Shown here: positions 1-7,474 of the stretch, piece by piece | How positions within the stretch are numbered: the first letter of the stretch is position 1 | Layout: every line of letters begins with the position of its first letter | Source of the DNA: Clostridiales bacterium | GTDB lineage: Bacteria > Bacillota_A > Clostridia > Oscillospirales > Oscillospiraceae | Assembly: GCA_022777455.1 (NCBI GenBank) | Contig: JALFGI010000296.1 | Span: 1-39,268 of the forward strand | DNA length: 39,268 nucleotides | Reading direction: 5' to 3' | Made by a program: the position numbers and the translations under genes | Notes under the pieces: model-generated | Told to the model about the DNA's origin: nothing | The model's input: only the letters and a program-made list of their open reading frames with translations | Database searches by the model: none

Positions 1-254
1 CAGGAGATCATGGCGGATTTGGGGTTCTTCATCCAGCCGTCATAGAAATCCCCGCCGCCGTGGGCAAGGGTCATAACGAAGGGAGAAATGCTGTCCCAGG
101 CACTGTCGCAAAAGCCCTCCGGCTTGCACCAGCCGTTGGCAACCCAGATCTCCCCCTCTTCGACCTCACAGGCGTGCTGGATGGGGTTTTCGTACTTCTC
201 CATCAGGTCAGGATAGCAGGTCTTTCGGATGGCGGTAATGCGGACTTTTTTCAT
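1..254 (-). CDS. TIGR04076-type small protein, C-terminus beyond window
   Basis: The minus-strand reading frame starts at the ATG at 254 and stays open to the left edge, so only the first ~84 residues are present. It begins MKKVRITAIRKTCYPDLMEK and continues with a Cys/Trp/Gly-rich stretch that includes CKPEGFCDSAWDSISPFVMT and a run of glycines (LAHGGGDFYDGW). I recognise this pattern as the TIGR04076 family, short proteins common in Firmicutes and without a known activity. An AAGGAGG ribosome site lies nine bases upstream of the ATG. The conserved cysteines suggest metal or redox chemistry, but that is only inference. Nothing links it functionally to the genes that follow. Confidence 0.85.
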   Translation of the reverse strand, partial: MKKVRITAIRKTCYPDLMEKYENPIQHACEVEEGEIWVANGWCKPEGFCDSAWDSISPFVMTLAHGGGDFYDGWMKNPKSAMIS

Positions 255-318
255 GGGAATCCCCCTCCTTTTGCTTCCATTTTAGCCCGCTGCACGCCGG
301 TTGTAAATAGCTTTCGTT

Positions 319-522
319 TCAGCAGGCGAGATAAATAAAATCGTAGGGGTCAAGGTTTGCCTGCTCCAATGCAGCCACGCGGTCATCCGGGTCCATTTTC
401 CGCAGTTCTTCCTCGCTCAGCCCGGCCAGACTCAGCTGATCCCGGAATGGTTCGTATTCCGCGTCCAGCACCTCTTCCTCCTCGTTCCAGTGGAGCAAAT
501 CTTCCAGAAATTTGATAACCAT
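319..522 (-). CDS. small acidic hypothetical protein (67 aa)
   Basis: A 67-residue ORF with a good ribosome site (GGGAGG, seven bases before the ATG). It is strongly acidic, with EEEEVLDAEYEP near residue 15 and a second acidic helix (LSEEELRKMDPDDRVAALEQ), ending DPYDFIYLAC. I do not recognise a family. A TATAAT-like -10 lies at 573-578 on this strand, and the leader carries two copies of GGGGCAGAAAC back to back (about 550-572), but no convincing -35 is visible. It is transcribed towards the TIGR04076-type gene and may share its transcript; the gap to it is about 65 bases. The codon pattern and ribosome site favour a real gene over chance. Confidence 0.6.
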   Translation of the reverse strand: MVIKFLEDLLHWNEEEEVLDAEYEPFRDQLSLAGLSEEELRKMDPDDRVAALEQANLDPYDFIYLAC

Positions 523-737
523 TGTCGCAACCTCCCGTATTTGTTTCTTGTTTCTGCCCCGTTTCTGCCCCCATTATACCGACCGGGATTCTGTCCTAAA
601 AAACGGGTACGATTCAAGCGCAGGGCGCAGAAAAAGCATCGGAAAAGCATCGGAACATCACAGGATTTCCGTTTTATCTGTACTTCCTTCCGCTTTCGTG
701 ATAAAATTGAGAAAAACCGAAAAGGAGTGGAAATCCC

Positions 738-1265
738 ATGGCAGGAACCCTACGCATCCGGAAACAAAGCATCACTGAAATGGACGTAGACTGCATCGTA
801 AACGCAGCCAACAGCCAGCTCCGGCATGGAGGCGGTGTCTGCGGAGCGATCTTTGCAGCTGCCGGTGTAAGGGAACTTCAAGCCGCCTGCGACACTTTGG
901 GGCATTGTCCCACCGGCGAGGCGGTCATCACCCCCGGCTTCAAGCTGAAGGCAAAGTACATCGTCCACGCCGTTGGCCCCATCTGGCAGGGCGGCAATCA
1001 CAATGAAGAAACGCTGCTGTACCGCTGCTACCAGAATGCCATGAAGGTTGCCTACGCCAAGGGTTGCCGCTCCATTGCCTTTCCGCTGATTTTCTCCGGC
1101 ATCTATGGCTACCCCGTCAAGGACGCATGGCGCGTGGCGATCAGAGCCATTCGGGAAAGCCCCTACGAAATGGACGTGACCATCGCTGTGATTGATGACA
1201 GAGCTTTGCAGCTGGGGACTTCCATTCTCTCACAGGAAGCAAAAACCGCCTCACCAACATGGTGA
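738..1265 (+). CDS. macro-domain protein, probable ADP-ribose / O-acetyl-ADP-ribose hydrolase
   Basis: This 175-residue protein is a stand-alone macro domain of usual length. Diagnostic stretches are DVDCIVNAANSQLRHGGGVC near residues 16-35 (the ADP-ribose-binding NAAN...GGGV loop), AVITPGFKLKAKYIVHAVGP near 62-81, and the second phosphate loop FPLIFSGIYGYP near 115-126. Family members of the YmdB/MacroD type remove ADP-ribose from protein or acetyl groups in the cytoplasm. The start is set by AAGGAG ten bases before the ATG. The gene is the first of several ADP-ribose-handling genes in the window (two ARH genes and a NADAR remnant lie downstream), which suggests but does not prove a shared role. 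Its stop codon sits inside a hairpin. Confidence 0.92.
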   Translation: MAGTLRIRKQSITEMDVDCIVNAANSQLRHGGGVCGAIFAAAGVRELQAACDTLGHCPTGEAVITPGFKLKAKYIVHAVGPIWQGGNHNEETLLYRCYQNAMKVAYAKGCRSIAFPLIFSGIYGYPVKDAWRVAIRAIRESPYEMDVTIAVIDDRALQLGTSILSQEAKTASPTW

Positions 1266-1269
1266 GGCG
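1247..1269 (+). terminator. hairpin overlapping the macro gene stop codon
   Basis: A perfect 9-bp stem (CGCCTCACC / GGTGAGGCG) with a 5-base loop covers the last codons and the stop (1263-1265) of the macro gene. The bases after it (ATTGCTTCTTT) are only moderately T-rich, so it may be a weak intrinsic terminator or an mRNA 3'-end stabiliser. Confidence 0.5.
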
Positions 1270-1345
1270 ATTGCTTCTTTGCGGTGTATGCCCGCCTATC
1301 GGCGACAGCGCGGCTTCCGGAATCTCTGTGACAACTGTAGCTTTT

Positions 1346-1367
1346 CGGGGCGGGTTTCCCCGTTTTT
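1346..1367 (+). terminator. intrinsic terminator downstream of the macro gene
   Basis: CGGGG at 1346-1350 pairs with CCCCG at 1358-1362 and is followed at once by TTTTT. The rest of the 350-base gap between the macro gene and the recombinase remnant shows no coding signal or ribosome site; it holds this hairpin, the one over the macro stop codon and the inverted repeat at 1546-1584. Confidence 0.6.
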
Positions 1368-1545
1368 GGCCTCTCAAAGCGGCGAAAATTCCGAAGAGGT
1401 ATAGAGATAGCGGGGGTAGTAAAGTTGCGGAAACTGTAGTATTTCGGCGATGGGGTTACATGGGATTTTTGGTATATGCGGTTCCAAGATTTCCGTCACC
1501 CGTATGTCAAGCACACGACAAAAAAATATTTCCTGCAAAAGCAGA

Positions 1546-1584
1546 AATCCCAAACCATCAAACATACTGCGATGGTCTGGGATT
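1546..1584 (-). terminator. long hairpin downstream of the recombinase remnant
   Basis: AATCCCAaACCATC on the left pairs with GATGGTcTGGGATT on the right, giving a 14-position stem with one mismatch. Read on the minus strand it is followed by TCTGCTTTTGC. It sits just beyond the stop of the minus-strand recombinase fragment and is probably its terminator or the old end of the element. Confidence 0.5.
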
Positions 1585-1616
1585 CCGGCTTTTTCAATTA
1601 CTGAAGGAGCAGATTC

Positions 1617-2318
1617 TCAATCGAACAGGTCATTGACTTTATACGCAATCTCAATGCGCTTGTCCGGGAACACATAGATCTTCTCAATCAGGAGATTGAC
1701 CAGCTCCGGCGTCAGGCCCTCCGCGTTGGTGATTGCTTTGGCTACCTCCGTGCGGCTGGACTGCCGGTTCTGTTCTTCCTTTTTCTTTTTCGCTTGTGCC
1801 GCAATGGCGGCATAGGCGTTTTTTGCTTTCAGGATGGCTGCGTCATAGGATGCTTTTTCAGACTTGTAGGTTCCTACATCAATTTCGCCCATGATGTACT
1901 GCTCGAACAGGGATTGCTTGCTATCTTCCAGAGCTTCAATTTGCTTCTCATATTCGGTGCGCTCAGCGACCACCGTGTCCAGACAGATGGAGCCATCCAT
2001 GCGGATGGAGAGAACGGCTTCCAACTGTGCTTTTATGGTTTGGAAAATGACCTGTTCTAGTTCCTCGGCATCTACCTTCAAATCATGGCAGGGGCCGTTC
2101 TCAGCCGCCTGAGAGCGGCGGCAAACGAAATAAGGGCGCTTGTTTGCAACATAGGAAAGCGCATGGTCACAGCAGCCGCAGAACACGATGCCTTTCAGCA
2201 GATAATCCCGCTGCTTTTTATGCGGCTGAGAAAAGCGGCGCACGGTTTCCTGCACCTTACGGAAGTTCGATAGAATCATCATGCTTAGCGGTTTGAATTG
2301 CATCCTCCAAAGTATCAC
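1617..2318 (-). pseudogene. large serine recombinase, C-terminal remnant
   Basis: The frame encodes the C-terminal half of a large serine (TnpX/transposon-type) recombinase. It has the recombinase zinc-ribbon (LLKGIVFCGCCDHALSYV then YFVCRRSQ and a later Cys), a long coiled coil with charged helices (EYEKQIEALEDSKQSLFEQY), and the usual terminal segment LTPELVNLLIEKIYVFPDKR. The N-terminal resolvase catalytic domain with its serine and the central recombinase domain are missing. Homology appears to begin at RKVQETVRRF, about position 2265; upstream of that the DNA belongs to a different short gene. So this is a deletion scar, not a functional integrase. It indicates that an integrative element once ended here. 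Confidence 0.85.
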
Positions 2319-2376
2319 CGGGAATCATTGCGATGCCTGCAACTTCCCAACTAACCGGGATAGCCCACATCTTCAT
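2257..2376 (-). pseudogene. truncated small conserved ORF, fused to recombinase scar
   Basis: Thirty-nine codons, beginning MKMWAIPVSWEVAGIAMIPG and ending ...SIELP followed by TAA. The sequence resembles short (60-70 residue) proteins with a MKWAIPVTWEV-like start often found in clostridial mobile regions; that comparison is from memory. The stop codon falls where recombinase homology begins, so the natural C-terminus was probably lost in a deletion. Its ATG overlaps the TGA of the upstream ART-HD gene (ATGA), so it would be translated by coupling to that gene. Confidence 0.5.
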
Positions 2377-3491
2377 GAGAACACCCCCTTTTTCTCAACG
2401 AACGTTTTTACGCATTCTAAGAGAGGTTCTTCCAACAGACCACCTGCAACCAGCGGTAACTGCCGGGCATAGGGTGTTCTCAGATACCGGAAGTCCAAGC
2501 CATTGAAGCGAACTCTGTCCAGCCCATCCATGCCCTTTGCAATACGGTAAAGCCGTAATGCCCGGACGATATCTTTGGCGGTGTAGTTCGGAACTTTCGT
2601 GACCCGGTCAATACCAGGATCATCATCTCGGCAGTGGTGACGGATCAGAAGCTTGGCAATTCGATAGCCCTTCTTGGAAAGCTGAATACCTTTGATACGG
2701 ATATTCTTCTTACGGATCAGTTCCACACTTTTGTCACCGTGAGACTCATCTTCATCTTCGGAGTCACGGCCAATGTCGTGCAGCAGGCTGAAGTAGATCA
2801 GGATCTGCTCCGGAGTTACTCGGGCAAAAACCAGTCTGGTTCCGCGGGCACTCCGGTTGGCAAACCAAAGGGCACATACCGGATCGGTTGACCAGGAAAT
2901 CGCATCTTCTACAGGTAGGGACTTTTCGCCCATTCCGCGGTAGATGGTGATCATGCCGTTCTCATCTGGATCCGAATGTTCAGTCTGGGGCGCATGTGAA
3001 AAGACATAGTCGAGGACCTCAGGTTTCCACATACCATTAGCATAGTCGATATGGGTATGGAGATAACTCCATACCGAAAAGATCTGCTCCAGCTCGATAG
3101 TTTGGTACCTGCGTTCAAAATTCCAAATCTGCATTGGAAGGGGCACATCCATCATGTAGAAGGTCATCCAATCATGATTGCGCCAGGCCTCGCCGAACTT
3201 GGGACTGTGGAATTGCTGATCCATAGCACTGATGACTTCCCGAGGATTTTTCTGAAAGGGAACCCAGCAGTAATGTCCTTGCTCAAAATCTGCGAAAAAG
3301 GCATTCTGATAGCTTCGGGAGCCGTCAAAAACCACTTTTTCAATATCCATCCCGCAATCGTAAAGCGCTTTCTTCAGTTCGTCATAGGTGAGGTCACCTT
3401 CAGACTGAATGGCAAAGATTTCCGGGGTCAGAGGATCGAAGCGAGTCATGCAATCGCGGACATCTTTGACAAGAGATAACGTACTTGCCAT
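2373..3491 (-). CDS. chimeric ADP-ribosyltransferase-like / HD-domain protein
   Basis: 372 residues. The first half is unfamiliar until ITIYRGMGEK (R185) and ISWSTDPVCALWFANR (199-213), followed by GTRLVFARVTPEQILIYF. This R...S-T arrangement is typical of ART-fold proteins. Directly after ILIYF the chain becomes an HD phosphohydrolase: LLHDIGRDSEDEDESHGDKS (H238, D239), LLIRHHCRDDD (H285, H286) and MDGLDRVRFNGLDFRYLRT (D322, D325). The ART domain lacks its usual C-terminal acidic motif and the HD domain lacks its first helix, which in relatives carries an H..HG signature. This looks like an in-frame deletion joining two genes. The ribosome site is GGGAGG. ART activity is doubtful; HD activity is possible. 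Confidence 0.6.
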   Translation of the reverse strand: MASTLSLVKDVRDCMTRFDPLTPEIFAIQSEGDLTYDELKKALYDCGMDIEKVVFDGSRSYQNAFFADFEQGHYCWVPFQKNPREVISAMDQQFHSPKFGEAWRNHDWMTFYMMDVPLPMQIWNFERRYQTIELEQIFSVWSYLHTHIDYANGMWKPEVLDYVFSHAPQTEHSDPDENGMITIYRGMGEKSLPVEDAISWSTDPVCALWFANRSARGTRLVFARVTPEQILIYFSLLHDIGRDSEDEDESHGDKSVELIRKKNIRIKGIQLSKKGYRIAKLLIRHHCRDDDPGIDRVTKVPNYTAKDIVRALRLYRIAKGMDGLDRVRFNGLDFRYLRTPYARQLPLVAGGLLEEPLLECVKTFVEKKGVFS

Positions 3492-3493
3492 AC

Positions 3494-3565
3494 TCAGCCC
3501 TCCCGGATGTCAAGTTCTGTTGCCTTAGTGAATGGTGTTTTACTCATACGCATACAGTAACTCAT
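3494..3565 (-). CDS. possible 23-residue leader ORF upstream of the ART-HD gene
   Basis: A short ORF (begins MSYCMRMSKTPF, ends DIREG) with its own AGGAG nine bases before the ATG. Its stop lies two bases before the ATG of the ART-HD gene, and the downstream ribosome site is embedded in its last codons. It could be a regulatory leader peptide or the remains of a longer gene. Support is only the ribosome site and the spacing. Confidence 0.35.
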   Translation of the reverse strand: MSYCMRMSKTPFTKATELDIREG

Positions 3566-3613
3566 GATTTACATCTCCTATTTCTGTTAGATTTGTATAT
3601 TACGGGTCAGCCG

Positions 3614-3648
3614 AAAGGCTCCCCGGGAATAAGGTTGGGGGAGCCTTT
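3614..3648. terminator. 11-bp perfect inverted repeat in the 3.5-4.2 kb gap
   Basis: AAAGGCTCCCC (3614-3624) and GGGGAGCCTTT (3638-3648) form a perfect stem. The ends carry only three T residues on each strand, so it is a weak terminator candidate or a structural element in the leader of the minus-strand gene. Confidence 0.4.
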
Positions 3649-3670
3649 GTAGCTCCAATCTATAAATAAA

Positions 3671-3710
3671 AAAGCACCCACGAGAATCTGGAGATTCAAG
3701 TGAGTGCTTT
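3671..3710 (-). terminator. minus-strand intrinsic terminator with T-run
   Basis: AAAGCACCCAC / GTGAGTGCTTT form an 11-position stem with one mismatch. Inside it AATCT and AGATT (3685-3696) form a second stem. On the minus strand it runs into TTTTTTATTT, a classic terminator ending. No minus-strand gene lies immediately upstream, so it would act on a non-coding transcript or as an attenuator of the ART-HD gene. Confidence 0.6.
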
Positions 3711-3823
3711 GCTTACTATGACAGTACTGCCATGGTATGCAGTTAATTGATTGATCCGGAGGGATCACCCCTCCATGAATGCGGACCATGTGCATCTATG
3801 AAAAGATGCAGTAGAACGCAAAA

Positions 3824-3904
3824 AGTGCCCGAAGACACAAAGACTTCGGGCACTGTAAGAAATCGGATACTGTGTTTGCTCTTGCAAAACTCTGATACTG
3901 TAAT
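3824..3904 (-). ncRNA. candidate small RNA or attenuated leader
   Basis: A consensus minus-strand promoter at 3911-3939 would start transcription near 3904. About 80 bases later lies a strong terminator: AGTGCCCGAAG (3824-3834) pairs with CTTCGGGCACT (3844-3854), an 11-bp perfect stem followed on the minus strand by TTTTTG. The product would be a short RNA with ACAGTATC occurring twice. If the terminator is read through, the transcript continues past two more hairpins (3671-3710, 3614-3648) into the ART-HD gene. Inferred from sequence only. Confidence 0.45.
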
Positions 3905-3910
3905 GATAGC

Positions 3911-3939
3911 ATTATAGCATAGTTGCGGGCATTAGTCAA
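3911..3939 (-). promoter_or_regulatory. sigma-A type promoter, minus strand
   Basis: On the minus strand TTGACT (3939-3934) is followed by exactly 17 bases and TATAAT (3916-3911). It points towards the hairpin-rich leader and the ART-HD gene. Confidence 0.7.
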
Positions 3940-3984
3940 TAGAATTTTGAATAACACGCCAAGGTGAAACTAAATATATAGCAC

Positions 3985-4013
3985 TTGAAAATGATCACAG
4001 AATTCAGTATAAT
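3985..4013 (+). promoter_or_regulatory. sigma-A type promoter for the M48/AAA/RiPP operon
   Basis: TTGAAA (3985-3990), 17 bases, TATAAT (4008-4013). It is the best plus-strand promoter upstream of the operon that starts at 4253 and leaves an untranslated leader of roughly 230 bases. The leader holds a GGGGATTCCC dyad near 4168 and another TTGACA at about 4152 without a well-placed -10. Confidence 0.7.
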
Positions 4014-4252
4014 TAATTAACACATATTTCGACATGTTTTTGCTTTACAATAGTCTTTGTTTACGCTTGTTTTTCAAAGATAGAGTCGTGGAAAAAAATT
4101 AACAAGTGGAAAATCTGAATAGGTGTATTTTATAGCATAGAAGATTCTGCTTGACAAAACTATTGCCGGGGATTCCCAATAAGCATTATACATTTCAAAG
4201 GCAAAAATCAGCAGATATTCATAGAGGCCATAGTCTATAAAGGGGAATGATT

Positions 4253-5080
4253 ATGCTTAGAAAACGAATCGTGTTAAGTGGATTGAAAGCAGATGACTAT
4301 ATTTCACCGGAGGAGAGCAGAATGCTACTTTCTGGGGATATGGCACTTGTTACAAAGGGTCTTGATATGCTCAATGATTTGTGTGTATCCTTGGTACAGC
4401 GAATAACCTTAGGTCGGCATGTTGAGATCACTCGGGAGACGGCACCGGATCTGTATCATATCATTGAGGATGTATGTACAATCCTGGATTACCAGCCAAT
4501 GCCAAACGTGTATGTCTGTCACCAACCTGCGCAGGAATTATTCTGTGCAGGTACAGATCGCAACCAGATTACATTTTCGGATTATCTTCTCGAGAAATTT
4601 GATGAAGATATGCTCTATTTCGCCTTCGGCGAGCTGATTGCAATGTTCAAGAGTGGACATACACGTTTGTCTACGGTATGCTACCTCATCCCTCCTATCC
4701 CTGAAGCATTACCTTTGAAGCTGCCTCTACTGGCATACCTCAGAGCTGCTGATCTAAGCTCTGATCGAGGCGGATTACTTGCTTGCCAGAGTTTTGCTGC
4801 GGCAGCAAAATGTATCCTGTGGGATGCTGGTATTCCAATGTCTGAAATGTCGGAAAAAAACGAAGACGAAATTATCCAGTTAGCACAGGATTATGTTGCG
4901 TCGGTCAAGGCTGTCTCTCCTGAATTGCTTGGAGAGATTGCTATATCCTGGAAAAAGTGGAATATGGAATCAATGCCGCATGCATATCGTCTTGAGAAGC
5001 TGCTGTCGTGGTACCAGAATGGATATGACGATATTGTAGCACAGTGGAAGCATGGTAGTGGAAGGACGGTGAGCGTATGA
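4253..5080 (+). CDS. catalytically dead M48-type peptidase homologue 1
   Basis: 275 residues from the ATG at 4253, chosen because AAGGGG lies seven bases upstream; the ATG at 4247 is only one base from it. The pattern NVYVCHQPAQELFCAGTDRN, DEDMLYFAFGELIAMFKSGH and AADLSSDRGGLLACQ follows the layout of M48 peptidases (strand, HExxH helix, second helix with E..ADR). Where the intact neighbour encoded from 5850 has GHEIGHIMLGH, this protein has FGELIAMFKSGH, so the zinc-binding histidines are gone. It is therefore probably a pseudoprotease, perhaps a partner or substrate-binding subunit. It overlaps the next gene by four bases, indicating coupled translation. No membrane segment is evident. Confidence 0.7.
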   Translation: MLRKRIVLSGLKADDYISPEESRMLLSGDMALVTKGLDMLNDLCVSLVQRITLGRHVEITRETAPDLYHIIEDVCTILDYQPMPNVYVCHQPAQELFCAGTDRNQITFSDYLLEKFDEDMLYFAFGELIAMFKSGHTRLSTVCYLIPPIPEALPLKLPLLAYLRAADLSSDRGGLLACQSFAAAAKCILWDAGIPMSEMSEKNEDEIIQLAQDYVASVKAVSPELLGEIAISWKKWNMESMPHAYRLEKLLSWYQNGYDDIVAQWKHGSGRTVSV

Positions 5081-5850
5081 TTGATGTGGGTACATACATA
5101 CATCCGGAAGAAAAGATTTTACGGGATAAAATCTTTCACTTTGCTGGAGTAAATAAGGCTCTGGATATCATAGTGGATGAAAATCTCGATGATATCAACC
5201 GCTTTATCTATAGCGCATCCTGTTTCCGGTTGCCCAGAGAGCATAAGGCCGTCCAGTATTTGGAAGAAGGATGCAAATTATTTGGCGTAGATATTGTTCC
5301 TCCGGCCTACTTGAAAAGAAGCTATTATGCAGATATCAGCTGCATGGGATACAATACCCCGGTTATTATTGTCCCGGACGTGCTTGTTCACAATGCACCA
5401 GATTCGCTTCTGCGGGGCAGAATGATGGCAGCTGCTGCATCCATCAAAGTGGGACATCAGAAGCTGTCGTTCCTGATATGGTTTATTGATAATTTCAAAG
5501 GTGTCATCAAAATTCCAGGAGTAGGGGTAGCATTGGATGCATTGCTGTATGAATGGATGAGAACGCAGGAATACACTCTGGACCGGGCCTTTTATCTTGC
5601 AACAAAGGATTCTGAATTGGCATTAAAAAATATCCTGTATGGTGAAATTCCAGATAAGATTTTGGATAATTTTCAATTTGGACCTAATGGAACCTTTGAC
5701 AAGCAAGTGGAAGACTTCAAAAAGCCGATCGGTGCGGCAGGTGCCGTGTCAAAAGTCGTTGGATATTTGCAAAAAGAAACCTGGATCCCGGAACGCTATT
5801 CTGAACTGAAAAAATACATGTACAGTAGTGGACTGTGCAAGGAGGGGTGA
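5077..5850 (+). CDS. catalytically dead M48-type peptidase homologue 2
   Basis: 257 residues, starting at an ATG that overlaps the preceding stop (ATGA). The layout again matches M48 proteins: NTPVIIVPDVLVHNAPDSLL, then RMMAAAASIKVGH in the place of the HExxH helix, and TQEYTLDRAFYLATKDSELA in the place of the helix with the third zinc ligand. No HExxH is present. A stretch near residues 127-155 (LSFLIWFIDNFKGVIKIPGVGVALDALL) is hydrophobic and could touch the membrane. Together with the genes on either side it makes a triplet of M48 paralogues in one operon, only the third being intact. The protein's job is unknown; a regulatory or scaffold subunit is the simplest reading. Confidence 0.65.
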   Translation: MIDVGTYIHPEEKILRDKIFHFAGVNKALDIIVDENLDDINRFIYSASCFRLPREHKAVQYLEEGCKLFGVDIVPPAYLKRSYYADISCMGYNTPVIIVPDVLVHNAPDSLLRGRMMAAAASIKVGHQKLSFLIWFIDNFKGVIKIPGVGVALDALLYEWMRTQEYTLDRAFYLATKDSELALKNILYGEIPDKILDNFQFGPNGTFDKQVEDFKKPIGAAGAVSKVVGYLQKETWIPERYSELKKYMYSSGLCKEG

Positions 5851-7439
5851 TGATGAAGACTATTCGTATGGAACGTTTCTTTTCCACAGACTTCCGTCAC
5901 CCTTTGGAATGTGAGGCTGAGTTAGGAATTCAGCACAACAGTTTTTATCAGGAAATATCTAAAATGTGGGGATCTGTAAAAATGCAGGTCAAGGCGCAGA
6001 CAGAGATGGCTTTGATTGGCTATCCGGTCACGGAGTATACACTCCCCAGAGTTCATCGGATTTATCAACAGGTACGTAAAACACTGCGGTGTGAAGAAAA
6101 CTATGGCTTGTTTGTAGACTATGGCTATGATCTGACAGCGGTTACCACCGGTTCAGAAAAAGATGGGCACATTATCCGACTGAACAGTGCTTGTGTGGAA
6201 GAATTGTCCGACCATGAGCTGGCAGCACTTTTGGGGCACGAAATCGGGCATATCATGTTAGGACACATTCAGAATCGGGAAATTCTGGATTCCATAGATG
6301 GGATTACGAAACTGCTCCCAGTGGCAAATGAAATGGTCAAAAACCAATTACTGAGCTATTATGGTAAGTGGATGTTGGCAACGGAATTATCCGCCGACAG
6401 GGTCAGCATGATTGCCGCCAACGGGATTGAGCCGGTAATGTCACTTCTGAAAAAGCAGGCAGGTGCAGATAACCTGAGCGATACCTATCTGGAGATGATG
6501 GATCAGGAAGTTATGCCGATCCCCAGCAAAATGGGTATGTACTATGTCCTGATGTCGGAGTCTATGCCGTATTTCGGATTGATTCTGCGTATGCAGGAGC
6601 TTAAAAGCTGGGCCTTCAGTGATGATTTACTGCAAAAGGCACCCTACTTGTATTATCTTTCACGCGCACAACTGCAGGACGCCCCCCTCGATAAGGCAGA
6701 TGAAGAACGGATGCTTCTGCATCGCAGGGCCGATAACGGGAATGTATATGCAGTTAAGCAATTGGCACAGATGTATTATCTGCATGACCAGTATGGCTTG
6801 CCTGCGTCTCCATCTACATTAGTTTCCCTGCTAGAAACAGCTGCATATAAGGGTGATGGTGCCTGTATGTATATGCTATCTCAGTGTATGCGCGTGGGAA
6901 TGGCTGGCCTGAAAAAGCAAGATGAACGCACACAAAATCAGCTGATCCGTGCAGCTGCAAGCCGCCCTCATCCCTCGCATATGCAGATTCCTAAGTGCAT
7001 CACGTATGCCAAGATAGAGAATCTTTCTCGGGTTCTTAACATGATTCATAAAGGGTCAGCAACCGGTTTGCACTGCATGGTGAATAAAGATAAAATTGGA
7101 GATCCAATCTGTGGCGAAATCGGTGAGGATATTCAGGACGCTTTTTGGATTCCAAAAGATGAATTGGTATATGCGGCAGAAGCACAGTGGACTGATGAGG
7201 GTGTATTTGGCGCAGCCATTACCCAGCGGGCCATTTACGGAAGAATTCCCGGTGAACAGTGGCCGGTTTGTCTTCCTTGGACGGAATTTATGAACAATAA
7301 TGTTATGCAACAGGAAATCGGAAGACAAAAACAATTTGTTTGCAATCATGTGGTATTCTATTCTTGCCCAAAGAAAATGAATGGTTCATTGGGAGAAGTT
7401 TTCATCAGAATGAAATCGCTATTCCAAAAGAGCAACTAA
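5850..7439 (+). CDS. M48-family zinc metallopeptidase with Sel1-like repeats
   Basis: About 529 residues. The zinc site is intact: ELAALLGHEIGHIMLGH and, about 65 residues later, LATELSADRVSMIAA supplying the third ligand. No N-terminal membrane helix is obvious, unlike HtpX. After the peptidase domain comes ADNGNVYAVKQLAQMYY and AYKGDGACMYMLSQ, typical of Sel1/TPR-like helical repeats that bind partners, and a C-terminal segment (GVFGAAITQRAIYGRI...CLPWTEF) like the small beta domains that follow many bacterial conflict proteins. AAGGAGGGG precedes two adjacent ATGs at 5850 and 5853. The first overlaps the previous stop (TGATG) and is used here; 5853 is equally spaced. Likely cleaves a peptide or protein made by the operon. 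Confidence 0.85.
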   Translation: MMKTIRMERFFSTDFRHPLECEAELGIQHNSFYQEISKMWGSVKMQVKAQTEMALIGYPVTEYTLPRVHRIYQQVRKTLRCEENYGLFVDYGYDLTAVTTGSEKDGHIIRLNSACVEELSDHELAALLGHEIGHIMLGHIQNREILDSIDGITKLLPVANEMVKNQLLSYYGKWMLATELSADRVSMIAANGIEPVMSLLKKQAGADNLSDTYLEMMDQEVMPIPSKMGMYYVLMSESMPYFGLILRMQELKSWAFSDDLLQKAPYLYYLSRAQLQDAPLDKADEERMLLHRRADNGNVYAVKQLAQMYYLHDQYGLPASPSTLVSLLETAAYKGDGACMYMLSQCMRVGMAGLKKQDERTQNQLIRAAASRPHPSHMQIPKCITYAKIENLSRVLNMIHKGSATGLHCMVNKDKIGDPICGEIGEDIQDAFWIPKDELVYAAEAQWTDEGVFGAAITQRAIYGRIPGEQWPVCLPWTEFMNNNVMQQEIGRQKQFVCNHVVFYSCPKKMNGSLGEVFIRMKSLFQKSN

Positions 7440-7474
7440 AATCGCAGTAATATCAAAGAGAAAGGCGTGTTATT

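Noticed and set aside
630..665. Short tandem GCATCGGAAAA repeat before the macro gene
   Set aside because: Only two copies, with no dyad or promoter placement to suggest a function.
3607..3795. 62-residue minus-strand ORF with GGAGGGG inside
   Set aside because: It runs through two strong hairpins, including a terminator, and shows no protein-like pattern.
3566..4252. T-box or other known riboswitch in the divergent leaders
   Set aside because: No T-box antiterminator consensus and no riboswitch core that I recognise.
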